DNA of 64,000 nt from Jeotgalibacillus proteolyticus (GTDB lineage: Bacteria > Bacillota > Bacilli > Bacillales > Jeotgalibacillaceae): positions 238,773 to 302,772 of the forward strand of contig NZ_PREZ01000006.1 in NCBI RefSeq assembly GCF_002926065.1, written 5' to 3'. Under the pieces are notes generated by a model. It saw only the letters and a program-made list of their open reading frames with translations, was not told where the DNA came from and made no database searches. Of the stretch, positions 36,016 to 44,106 are shown piece after piece. Position numbers and translations under genes: made by a program. Position 1 is the first letter of the stretch. Every line of letters begins with the position of its first letter.

Positions 36016-37650
36016 TTATCCCTCAGACCTTAAGCCTTTTTGAGCACCAATCTTCTTCGGGATAATTCTTTTCTCAAGTTCTTGACTGATCTTCTCAGCA
36101 CGCTTGTCAAAAAAAGCATCATAATCATCGTTCCAAATACCATAAGAATTTAAATCGTCAATAAGATGCGTTTTCATAGCTTTATCAAGGTCTTTATTTT
36201 CCTTTTCAAATGCTTTCATATATTTTGAAGGTGCTTGAGCACGGATTCTATTCTTATTTAAGAATGCATCTACAATAGTAATATTGACAATATGATTGAT
36301 AAAAAATCCATCCTCACCCTTCTTCTGTAAAAAAGCCTTTGGAAAGAAGTGGTGATAATTTCGACTGTTAGCTTGCTTTAACCAATCATTGTTAATTCTT
36401 ACAATTGAATTATCATTAAAGGATTTAGGTTCTTGGTATGCCATTAAACATAATATTGCTTTTATAAAGCTTCGGTTAGCACTGAACCAGCCGTTATTCT
36501 TTATGTTTTCTACACTAGTATCAACTTGAAAGTCATATCTAGGTAGCTCACTATTTATAATCTGATCTATTCTCTTTATGTCTTGTGCCAATTTTGTCTC
36601 TACCCCACTTGAATAACGCTCAGACAGTGAAACTCTCCAAAAGAAATCATCTAAATACTTTTTCATCTCATTAACCGGTTTATTTGGATGGTGATAGAAA
36701 AAATATGAAAATGGTACTACAAGAGCGTTGTAAGGTAGAATTTTTGAAACAGGGATACGAAAGTAGTCTCTAAAATAATCAACTGCCCTTTCGATAGCAT
36801 CTACTGCTTTCTCCCATATATCTATAAAGGATTGCTTATTTAACTTAAGTATATTTTTCCTAGCACACTCTCCAACAAGTAGAATGGATATTGTTTGTAA
36901 GACTGTACTATCGGATATTGTCTCATAATCAACGTGCTCTAACCTGTTAATTAGCTTTTCAAATTTCTCTGCAAGGTCAAAATCCTGATCAGCATCATAT
37001 GTTTTTGCCACCATTATTTCAAAAACTGTTAAGCTTTTACCACCAACGTTTAAGCGTGTAAACACTTCTGTTGCTACGTCAATAGATGCCTGCCTAAGTA
37101 AAATGGTAGAGAATCGATATGTATTTAATCTGTTCTTGTATTCTTCAAGTTTCTGATACATTGTTGTCGGATAGGCAGCAAGGACTGATATACCACCATG
37201 CAGTAAGTCTCTTAATGAAATAACATCTGTTTCATTACGCCCCTCTATATTTGTAATAATAATGGTCTCTTCCTCGTTCGCATTTAAATCTAAATAAATA
37301 CCTGAAAAGTCATCAGATTTCTTATCTCTTTGAACCTGTAATCCTTTTAAGCTGGCATATAAGCTTGTCATACGCTGTTGACCGTCAAGGACATACTGAA
37401 CCATTGATCCAGGAGGTGTGTCTGGAAGACTAGCTCCGCCAATATTCCTAACAGACCTTAACTTTTCTTGAGATTCCCAAAGTATAAAAGTCCCTATAGG
37501 GTAACCCTTGATGATACTATCTATTAACTTAGCAGATTGCTCCAAAGACCACACAAAGTCACGTTGAAATTGTGGTATCTTTATTATCCCTTTATCTATA
37601 TCGTGTATTAGCGTCGAAAAAGTTATTGATTGTGGATCCGGTTGATACAA
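36016..37650 (-). CDS. DUF262 domain protein (GmrSD-like)
   Basis: This 544-residue protein has the ParB-like NTP-binding DUF262 signature at the N-terminus (IKIPQFQRDFVWS near residue 25 and VLDGQQRMTSLY near 90) and a C-terminal region with NYHHFFPKAFLQKK, an HNH-like metal-nuclease motif. DUF262 proteins include GmrS-type enzymes that use nucleotides to cut modified phage DNA, so a defence role is likely. The start is a TTG 7 bases after AGGGGG. It is a single gene at the right end of the island. Confidence 0.85.
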   Translation of the reverse strand: MYQPDPQSITFSTLIHDIDKGIIKIPQFQRDFVWSLEQSAKLIDSIIKGYPIGTFILWESQEKLRSVRNIGGASLPDTPPGSMVQYVLDGQQRMTSLYASLKGLQVQRDKKSDDFSGIYLDLNANEEETIIITNIEGRNETDVISLRDLLHGGISVLAAYPTTMYQKLEEYKNRLNTYRFSTILLRQASIDVATEVFTRLNVGGKSLTVFEIMVAKTYDADQDFDLAEKFEKLINRLEHVDYETISDSTVLQTISILLVGECARKNILKLNKQSFIDIWEKAVDAIERAVDYFRDYFRIPVSKILPYNALVVPFSYFFYHHPNKPVNEMKKYLDDFFWRVSLSERYSSGVETKLAQDIKRIDQIINSELPRYDFQVDTSVENIKNNGWFSANRSFIKAILCLMAYQEPKSFNDNSIVRINNDWLKQANSRNYHHFFPKAFLQKKGEDGFFINHIVNITIVDAFLNKNRIRAQAPSKYMKAFEKENKDLDKAMKTHLIDDLNSYGIWNDDYDAFFDKRAEKISQELEKRIIPKKIGAQKGLRSEG

Positions 37651-38004
37651 AATAATACCCCCTAAATTTACATTCTATCTTCTTTTTTAAGCATAACCCC
37701 TTCTTTTGTACAGGTATATAGTCTAACTACATTCTAAATGAACCTATAGATAAACAGAATGAATTTTACATAATTTGTAGTGTATCTTTGCTTGGCGAAG
37801 TCAGATATTCCTTATTATAGAATAAAAATGAGCATGTTTTTCTTTGGTACCACCATTTAAATATAACAATGGGGTACCCACCCGTTTCATGCCCCACCCC
37901 TTTTATACAAGTCGTTATTTATCCAATCGGATAGATAACGGCTTTTTTGTGTTTGACAGAGATGACTAGCGCGGTGAGAGGAGCGCAACTGAAAGGAGGT
38001 GGCA
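37651..38004. other. Leader of the phage-like module
   Basis: This spacer holds a strong terminator hairpin at 37911 about 55 bases ahead of the first module gene, with no gene ending before it on that strand, so it looks like an attenuated leader. Confidence 0.45.
37911..37949 (+). terminator. Leader terminator/attenuator upstream of the phage-like module
   Basis: A 14-bp stem (GTCGTTATTTATCC / GGATAGATAACGGC, two G-U pairs) with a four-base loop is followed by TTTTTT. It sits in front of, not behind, plus-strand genes. Confidence 0.75.
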
Positions 38005-38229
38005 ATGATGAATTCAGTACTAGCAACGATTTTAGTAGAGGCTAAAAAACGAAACAAGTGGGTTTCTGCTGCAGATTTAAAGAAGTATGGCTTAAACAAA
38101 ATGGATCTTCACCAGTTAGAAGATGAAGGGTTACTTCTTATTTTTAATCATTTTGATGGTCACAAGGCTTTGAAACTTACATTGAAGGGATACCGTGTTT
38201 TCATGCAAGAAAATATGAGAGGAGAATGA
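38005..38229 (+). CDS. Small winged-helix-like protein of phage-like module
   Basis: This 74-residue protein (ATG at 38005 after AGGAGGTGGCA) is not recognised by name. It reads like a compact helical/winged-helix protein: WVSAADLKKYGLNKMDLHQLEDEGLL followed by a beta pair LIFNHFDGHKALKLTLKGY. It is possibly a small DNA-binding regulator. Its TGA overlaps the next ATG. Confidence 0.65.
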   Translation: MMNSVLATILVEAKKRNKWVSAADLKKYGLNKMDLHQLEDEGLLLIFNHFDGHKALKLTLKGYRVFMQENMRGE

Positions 38230-38231
38230 AG

Positions 38232-38726
38232 ATGTTTAAATCATTTAATAAAAGAATCGAAGAAGGAAGAGACTTATCTAAGAAAGAGATTCGTGAACTG
38301 ATTGAATCACTACAGCAACAGTTGAATGAGGTTGATAGTGAGATACTGCTAACCATTGAGAAGAATGACTATGTGCAATTAACTCAGTTAATAAACAAAC
38401 GGAAGAGGATCTATGATTTAAAAGCGGTTGTTGAAGACGCTTGTGAAGAGAAGAGCACTCATGGACTCACAAAAATAGTTCATGAAATCTTAAGGGATAC
38501 TGCAAACTTGACTTCCATTAAAGGAGACGAGTGGGTTGATGCATGGCATGAGACGGTAGATAAGCTGAATAAGGGATCCCACCGAGCTTTGTCCAGCACT
38601 GTTGATTGGTCGCACAGTCTGCTTTCTAAAGGAAACAATCTGCAGCAGCGTATGAGTAAATCTACTATTCAATACACTGCAAAAGGTTTGAGCGCATTAG
38701 CAACTAAGCTCACTAATAAACATTAA
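38232..38726 (+). CDS. Helical protein of unknown function, phage-like module
   Basis: This 164-residue, highly charged helical protein has an N-terminal coiled-coil-like part (EEGRDLSKKEIRELIESLQQQ, KRKRIYDLKAVVEDA) and a C-terminal amphipathic half rich in Ser/Lys. I do not recognise the family. The ATG at 38232 is 7 bases after GAGAGGAG, preferable to the ATG at 38226 that overlaps the previous stop. It is cotranscribed with its neighbours. Confidence 0.65.
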   Translation: MFKSFNKRIEEGRDLSKKEIRELIESLQQQLNEVDSEILLTIEKNDYVQLTQLINKRKRIYDLKAVVEDACEEKSTHGLTKIVHEILRDTANLTSIKGDEWVDAWHETVDKLNKGSHRALSSTVDWSHSLLSKGNNLQQRMSKSTIQYTAKGLSALATKLTNKH

Positions 38727-38750
38727 CCCATTGAAAAGAGGGGAAAAGAT

Positions 38751-39470
38751 ATGAAAAGAATTCAAGACAACATAGTTCGTTTCATAGATGGTGCAAATGA
38801 TGATATCAAGTCACTGCCGAATATCGTATCATCTTCAACAGAGTCACAGAAGCGCATTGAACAGTTAAACACGTTTGTTGAGGATGTAATGGTTAAAGGC
38901 GTTGATTATGGCCTCATCAATGGCTTCTCTAAACCGACGCTGCTCAAACCCGGTGCAGAAAAGTTATGTGACGTGTTTGGCTTTTCTAAAACTGCAGAAG
39001 TTACTAATCGTCTTGAAGATTGGGATAGAGGCATATTCGCTTATGAAGTGAAGGTGACCCTCATTCAAAAAGAAAATCAGGTGATTGAAGCTGAAGGAAT
39101 TGGTTCCTGCAATAGCAAAGAAGCATCCTTTCGTCAGCAGGATTCATTCACCATCGTTAATACGGTGTTGAAGATGGCTAAGAAGAGAGCGCTCATTGAT
39201 GCCGTTCTGTCGGCAACACGGTCAAGCGGTATCTTCACTCAAGACATTGAAGATTTCCCTAAAAGCCAAAAGCCAACCGCAGATCGTAAAGTAACAAAAG
39301 ATCAGCTGCAGTTGATCTTCAATATCGTTGATGAGATGAAGTTACCGACAGAAATTGCAAAAGAAATCCTGCAGAATGGCTTCAATGTCAATCGCAGTAA
39401 AGAACTGACACAGAATCAAGCATCAGACTTTATTCAGTTTCTGTTGATTTTTAAAGATATACACAAATGA
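38751..39470 (+). CDS. Phage/plasmid-type protein with KPGAEKL motif
   Basis: This 239-residue protein contains LLKPGAEKLCDVFGF near residue 65, EGIGSCNSKEASFR near 115 and TVLKMAKKRALIDAVL near 140, then FTQDIED. This set marks a widespread phage and plasmid protein often found near recombination or single-strand-annealing genes; its exact function is not known to me. A C-terminal helical tail (TKDQLQLIFNIVDEM) follows. AAGAGGGGAAAAG is the ribosome site. It has a good terminator, and it is third and last of the module. Confidence 0.72.
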   Translation: MKRIQDNIVRFIDGANDDIKSLPNIVSSSTESQKRIEQLNTFVEDVMVKGVDYGLINGFSKPTLLKPGAEKLCDVFGFSKTAEVTNRLEDWDRGIFAYEVKVTLIQKENQVIEAEGIGSCNSKEASFRQQDSFTIVNTVLKMAKKRALIDAVLSATRSSGIFTQDIEDFPKSQKPTADRKVTKDQLQLIFNIVDEMKLPTEIAKEILQNGFNVNRSKELTQNQASDFIQFLLIFKDIHK

Positions 39471-39488
39471 ACGAATGCCGTACCTGAT

Positions 39489-39524
39489 AGCCATTGATTA
39501 CAGATGCAATTGATGGCTTTTTTA
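39489..39524 (+). terminator. Terminator of the phage-like module
   Basis: AGCCATTGATT pairs with AATTGATGGCT (two G-U) followed by TTTTTT. Confidence 0.8.
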
Positions 39525-39530
39525 TTGCAT

Positions 39531-39562
39531 AAAAAAATGAGTTCGTATTGGAAACAAACTCA
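39531..39562 (-). terminator. Terminator downstream of rlmH
   Basis: On the minus strand TGAGTTTG pairs with CGAACTCA followed by TTTTTTT. It lies 113 bases past rlmH, near the island edge. Confidence 0.6.
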
Positions 39563-39674
39563 CCTAACTAATCTATTCAATTAACTTATGCCGAATACAA
39601 TCGCTATAAAACTGTTCACTATGTATAAATCAATTACTAAGCATATTTGTTATATCGGAATGTAGTTATTATGA

Positions 39675-40154
39675 TTATTTGTGATATGGCTCGTTTTTGC
39701 GTATTCTGAATGAGCGATACACTTGCTCTAACAAAATCAATTTCATCAACTGATGCGGAAACGTCATTTTAGAAAACGACAGGGCAAAATCACTTCTTTT
39801 AGTGACGTCTTCACTTAATCCCAGCGATCCCCCAATAACAAACGCAATCTTACTTTTCCCATAAGTCGCAAGCTGATCCATCTGCTTAGCCAGCTCCTCT
39901 GAAGTGAGCTGCTTTCCTTTGATTTCAAGGGTGATGACGTGGGTGTCTGGGGAGATTTTGGATAGGATGCGTTCGCCTTCTTTTTGTTTGACGATCTGCA
40001 TGTCGGCTTCGCTTAGGTTTTCGGGTGCTTTTTCGTCCGGGACTTCGATGAGGTCGATGGTGGCGTAGGCGCTAAGGCGCTTGGTGTATTCGGCGATGCC
40101 TTGTTTTAGGTATTTTTCCTTTAGTTTTCCGACGGTGATGATTGAGATTTTCAT
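39675..40154 (-). CDS. rlmH: 23S rRNA pseudouridine-1915 N3-methyltransferase
   Basis: RlmH is a SPOUT methyltransferase that uses S-adenosylmethionine to methylate pseudouridine 1915 of 23S rRNA in assembled ribosomes. The 159-residue length is exact for the family. Visible hallmarks are [15 protein letters not shown], the knot region [38 protein letters not shown] and the terminal [10 protein letters not shown]. The last codons (GAG CCA TAT CAC AAA TAA) closely match the SCC attachment core of staphylococcal rlmH. It is the B. subtilis yydA counterpart. Confidence 0.97.
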   Translation of the reverse strand: MKISIITVGKLKEKYLKQGIAEYTKRLSAYATIDLIEVPDEKAPENLSEADMQIVKQKEGERILSKISPDTHVITLEIKGKQLTSEELAKQMDQLATYGKSKIAFVIGGSLGLSEDVTKRSDFALSFSKMTFPHQLMKLILLEQVYRSFRIRKNEPYHK

Positions 40155-40206
40155 GGTGATTCCTCCGATGGCTTGATGGGTTTATTGTACCATGATCGCT
40201 GCGTAC

Positions 40207-40248
40207 GAAAACAGCCGCTCCTCCCAAATGGAAGAACGGCTGTTTTTG
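40207..40248 (-). terminator. Terminator of the glpP-ugp-GDPD operon
   Basis: AAAACAGCCG pairs with CGGCTGTTTTT around a 19-base loop; T runs on both strands, 10 bases after the GDPD stop. Confidence 0.85.
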
Positions 40249-40256
40249 TATTCATT

Positions 40257-40991
40257 TTACTCAAGCAACATGGCTGCGAGCTCTTTTCGAAGCTTTGCTG
40301 GCTCGTCGGTGAAGATTCCTTCAATTGATGAAAGGGAGATGCCGTCAAGTTCTGACAGGTCGTTGATCGTATAGAGACGAATCGGAATGCCGGCCTGTGC
40401 TGCTTTTACGGCTTCCTTTGTGAACATGAAATCCTTTTTTGCATGAATGGCTTCAGCTTTTAGCTTTTGAGCAAGCTTTACCATGCCCTTCGTTTCATCC
40501 CACACAAGGACGGCAAGGCGGATGGTGCCATCAAGCTGTCTTACCCGCTTGAGAGTTTCCGGGTTGAAGGAAGAGATGACGGTGCGTTCCTTCAGGCCAT
40601 AGCGGTCGAGCTGTTCGAGTACGATTTGTTCGATGCCTTCATACGGATACACATCTGTTTTTAATTCGACATTCAGCTTCATGTCCGTCCCCTTGATCCA
40701 GGCCAACACCTCTTCAAGGGTCGGGATTGTTTCTTCTTTGCAGGCGGCGTTCTGCCAGCTGCCTGCGTCGAGTGATTTCAGCTCGGCTAAGGTGAGATCC
40801 TTTACCTCTCCTGTGCCGTTTGTTGTGCGGTCAACGGCTTCATCGTGGATGACCACTGCTTTATGGTCCTTTGACAGCTGGACATCAAGTTCGATGCCAT
40901 CTGCTTTTTCACGGACCGCCTGGCGAAAAGCGGCCATCGTATTTTCCGGGCACATTCTGCTTGCGCCGCGATGGGCATAAAGAGTCGTCAT
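40257..40991 (-). CDS. ugpQ: Glycerophosphodiester phosphodiesterase
   Basis: This 244-residue cytosolic enzyme splits glycerophosphodiesters to glycerol-3-phosphate and an alcohol. Motifs: YAHRGASRMCPENTMAAF (catalytic His), DGIELDVQLSKDH, VVIHDEAVDRTTNGTG, and late IRLYTINDLSEL. There is no signal peptide, fitting an intracellular UgpQ role. GGGAGG precedes the ATG, and it is 19 bases after ugpB, the last gene of the operon, so imported phosphodiesters are hydrolysed here. Confidence 0.93.
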   Translation of the reverse strand: MTTLYAHRGASRMCPENTMAAFRQAVREKADGIELDVQLSKDHKAVVIHDEAVDRTTNGTGEVKDLTLAELKSLDAGSWQNAACKEETIPTLEEVLAWIKGTDMKLNVELKTDVYPYEGIEQIVLEQLDRYGLKERTVISSFNPETLKRVRQLDGTIRLAVLVWDETKGMVKLAQKLKAEAIHAKKDFMFTKEAVKAAQAGIPIRLYTINDLSELDGISLSSIEGIFTDEPAKLRKELAAMLLE

Positions 40992-41010
40992 GAAGCTTCC
41001 TCCCTTGTGG

Positions 41011-42360
41011 TTAGTTTCCGTTTTTCAACGCATCGTTTTCGAGTGCGCGGTTGGTTTCCTCCACTGCTTTATCCAGTGCTTCCTGTGGGTCTGCTCCCTG
41101 GTACAGGCTTTCCATCGCATTCACAACGCGCTGACGTGCTTCAGGGAACACAGAGATCAGTGCGCCGCCTGTTGCAGTGTTGGCTTTCGTTTCTTTTAGC
41201 TGATCAACGGTTACTTTCAGCTGCGGGTATTCCTCCCACTGGTCGACAACCACCTGCTCATCGTAAGCTGCAGGGTTGATCGCAAAGTAGCCAGTATCAA
41301 CATGCCACTGCGCCTGTACTTCGGCTGAAGATACGTACTTCATAAATTCCCACGCACCCTGCTTTTCTTCTTCTTCAATGTCACCAGCCATCCAAAGGGA
41401 CGCGCCGCCAATAATGACTCCGTTGCGCTCAGCGTCATCCGGTACAGGAAGATAGCCTACTCCGACTTCAAACGGGGCATTATCAATCATTCCCTTTACG
41501 CCTGCAGAGGAATCAAGAATCATCGCTGCAGAGCCTGACTGGAACGCCGCTCTCATGTCATCCCAGTTTTGACCTGAATTATAAAAGGTTCCTTCGTCAT
41601 ACATATCCTTGATCAGGTTAAACACGTTCATTCCTTCTTCTCCGTTAAATACAGCTTCTGTTGCCTGGCCTGCGCGTCCGTTGTCTTCATTTACAAACAG
41701 TCCGCCCTGCGCTGCGACAAGCTCCTCAAAAAACCAGCCGTAATTTAAAATCGAAAAGCCTTTTTGCTCACCCTCTGTTAAAGCAGCTGCTGCTTCCTGA
41801 AGCTCGCTGTAGGTCATTGGAGCGTCCTCAGGGTTAAGCCCCGCTTCTTCAAATGCATCTTTGTTATAGATTAACACAGGCGTTGAGGAATTAAACGGCA
41901 TGGAATACTGTACGCCGTCCACGCTGTAATAATTCGTAATGTTTTCTTCCCAAATGGACGTATCAAAGCCTTCTTCATCAATAAAGTCCTGCACCGGCTG
42001 AATATAGCCGGAATCGATCATAAATTTTGTTCCGACTTCAAATACCTGCATTAAAGCAGGTGATTCAGTCGTACCGGCAACGGTGTTCAGCTTCGTCAGT
42101 GCTTCCTCATACGTCCCCTGGAAAACAGGCTCAACCTCGTACTCATCCTGTGATTCGTTAAAGTCATCAACGAGGCTGTTCAGCGCCCCTTCAAGCTCTC
42201 CGCTCATCGCATGCCAGAAGATGACCTCTGTAGGCCCATCTGTTTCCTGAGGGGGTGAGGCGTTGGCTGAAGCGCCTTCCTCCGGTGTTTCCTCTGTTTC
42301 ACTTCCACATGCGGCTAAAAGCAGTGCTAGTGCAGCTGATCCGATCCATAGCTTTTTCAT
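41011..42360 (-). CDS. ugpB: Glycerol-3-phosphate/phosphodiester-binding lipoprotein
   Basis: This 449-residue substrate-binding lipoprotein has a lipobox LLLAACGSE (Cys18), then FWHAMSGELEGALNSLVDDFN, YEEALTKLN, MPFNSSTPVLIYNKDAF and the FEVGVGYLPVP-type binding cleft, all typical of UgpB. The mature chain is strongly acidic, common in secreted proteins of salt- or alkali-tolerant Bacillaceae. It binds glycerol-3-phosphate or glycerophosphodiesters on the outer face of the membrane. AAGGAGG lies before the ATG. Confidence 0.9.
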   Translation of the reverse strand: MKKLWIGSAALALLLAACGSETEETPEEGASANASPPQETDGPTEVIFWHAMSGELEGALNSLVDDFNESQDEYEVEPVFQGTYEEALTKLNTVAGTTESPALMQVFEVGTKFMIDSGYIQPVQDFIDEEGFDTSIWEENITNYYSVDGVQYSMPFNSSTPVLIYNKDAFEEAGLNPEDAPMTYSELQEAAAALTEGEQKGFSILNYGWFFEELVAAQGGLFVNEDNGRAGQATEAVFNGEEGMNVFNLIKDMYDEGTFYNSGQNWDDMRAAFQSGSAAMILDSSAGVKGMIDNAPFEVGVGYLPVPDDAERNGVIIGGASLWMAGDIEEEEKQGAWEFMKYVSSAEVQAQWHVDTGYFAINPAAYDEQVVVDQWEEYPQLKVTVDQLKETKANTATGGALISVFPEARQRVVNAMESLYQGADPQEALDKAVEETNRALENDALKNGN

Positions 42361-42373
42361 ATTGATTTCCTCC

Positions 42374-43186
42374 TTATTTTAGCGCCCCTTGTGTGAGGCC
42401 TTCCTGTAATCGTTTTTGTCCTGCAAATAAGAGAATAAGGGTTGGCAAAATGACAATCATGACACCGGCCATAACAACGCCCCAGTCGCTTGCGATTTCC
42501 TGGGTCTGCATTTGCTTAAGGCCGATCTGAACGGTGCGGTTTGCTTCATTGTTGGTGACAAGGAGCGGCCACAGATACATATTCCAGGCGGTTAAAAAGC
42601 TGTAAATGGCGAGTGTGGTCATCGTCGTTTTTGCGACTGGCAGTACGACTCCCGTGAAGAAACGGAGCTTGCTGATGCCGGCAATTTGTGAGGCTTCATA
42701 CAGTTCTTTGGGAATGGTTTTAAACTGCTGGCGCAAAAGAAATGTTCCAAAGGCCATTGCAAAAAACGGGATGGAGAGGCCTGCATAGCTATTCAGCCAG
42801 CCAAGCGACTGCACGGTTTGAAAGTTTGGCACCATCGTCGCCTCCCACGGGATCATCATGGTGGAAATAAAGAGATAAAAAATCCATTCGCGTCCCCTAA
42901 ATTCGATAAACACAAACGCAAAAGCGGCAAGGCTGCACAGGATGAGCTGACCGGCCATAATGAGCACCGAGACAAGGAGCGAGTTCCATAAATACATTAA
43001 AAGCGGTACACGCTCAAACGCAGCGGCGTAATTGACGAGTGAAAAGCTTTCCGGCCAGAATGAACCCTGAAGCAGCTCACCGCCCTGCATAAAGCTTATG
43101 AGAAAGGCGTAAAGAATGGGGAACACCATCACAAGTCCAGATACGGTGAGCGTTATATAAAGCAGAATCCTTTTTCCCGTGCTCAC
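42374..43186 (-). CDS. ugpE: ABC transporter permease UgpE
   Basis: This 270-residue inner-membrane permease has six hydrophobic helices and the EAA loop ELYEASQIAGISKLRFFTGVVLPVAK. It belongs to the MalG-like half of carbohydrate-type importers. It starts at GTG 43186, overlapping the ugpA stop by four bases, and precedes ugpB by 13 bases. Context makes it the UgpE partner. Confidence 0.9.
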   Translation of the reverse strand: MSTGKRILLYITLTVSGLVMVFPILYAFLISFMQGGELLQGSFWPESFSLVNYAAAFERVPLLMYLWNSLLVSVLIMAGQLILCSLAAFAFVFIEFRGREWIFYLFISTMMIPWEATMVPNFQTVQSLGWLNSYAGLSIPFFAMAFGTFLLRQQFKTIPKELYEASQIAGISKLRFFTGVVLPVAKTTMTTLAIYSFLTAWNMYLWPLLVTNNEANRTVQIGLKQMQTQEIASDWGVVMAGVMIVILPTLILLFAGQKRLQEGLTQGALK

Positions 43187-44106
43187 TGATAGTGCACCTT
43201 CCTTTCGCCGATTTTGAATTGAATCACCGTCACAATAAGTACAGCTGCAAAAAGAAGTACCGCCTGTGCACTCGCTGACCCGACGTTGTAATTAATGAAG
43301 GCATCCTTGTAAATGGAATAAACGATGACATTCGTTGACTCCATCGGCCCGCCTTTTGTTAAAAGATCAATCTGGCCAAAGGTCTGAAACGCGTTGATCA
43401 GGGTGACGGTTGTGACAAAAAATAAGGTCGGCGACAGCATCGGCAGGGTGATTTTTCGAAGCTGACAGGCATCGCTCACCCCGGCAATTTTTGCACTTTC
43501 ATAAAGCGATGAATCAATATTTTGCAAACCGCCAAGCAGGATTAAAAATGCAAAGCCTGTATTCATCCAGATCGTGGCTATGGATACAGACAAAAGCGCA
43601 TACTGCGGGTCAAGCAGCCACTGGATCCCCGGGATATTCAGGGCAGCAAGAATCCGGTTAAACAGCCCGATCGACGGGTTAAATAAAAACATCCAGATAA
43701 CAGAAGATGCGGCGACACTCATCCCCATCGTGGCTGAAAACATCGTGCGGAAAAGGCCGATTCCTTTTAGCTTTTGATTCGCTAAAACAGCCAGTGCCGT
43801 TGCCAGCAGCACGCTTGCCGGGACGGTGTAGAGAACAAACAGCGCCGTTGCCTTTGCACTGAGCTGAAAGCTTGTTGATTGAAAAAGGGCAAAAAAGTTA
43901 TCCCAGCCGACAAAGACGATCGGCACGCCTTGAGAACTGGTTAAAAATAAGCTAAGGTACACGGTTCTGACCATCGGGTAAAACAGAAAGACACCGAATA
44001 AAAGCAAAGACGGCAGAAGGAATAAAATTCCTGTTAGGAAATTGGACCATTCCCGTTTCCTCAGCTTTTTTTCATCAGAAGCCCTTACTTCCTGTGCCAT
44101 CGTCAT
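43183..44106 (-). CDS. ugpA: ABC transporter permease UgpA
   Basis: This 307-residue MalF-like permease has the EAA loop SLYESAKIAGVSDACQLRKI and about six helices after a charged N-terminus. It pairs with UgpE to form the glycerol-3-phosphate channel. AAAGGTGTCGTC precedes ATG 44106, which overlaps the ugpC stop as ATGA. Confidence 0.9.
   Translation of the reverse strand: MTMAQEVRASDEKKLRKREWSNFLTGILFLLPSLLLFGVFLFYPMVRTVYLSLFLTSSQGVPIVFVGWDNFFALFQSTSFQLSAKATALFVLYTVPASVLLATALAVLANQKLKGIGLFRTMFSATMGMSVAASSVIWMFLFNPSIGLFNRILAALNIPGIQWLLDPQYALLSVSIATIWMNTGFAFLILLGGLQNIDSSLYESAKIAGVSDACQLRKITLPMLSPTLFFVTTVTLINAFQTFGQIDLLTKGGPMESTNVIVYSIYKDAFINYNVGSASAQAVLLFAAVLIVTVIQFKIGERKVHYQ

Noticed and set aside
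37765..37790. Possible second SCC-type att repeat (ATAATTTGTAGTGTATC)
   Set aside because: It shares only part of the TTATTTGTGATATGG core. Too weak to call an attachment site.
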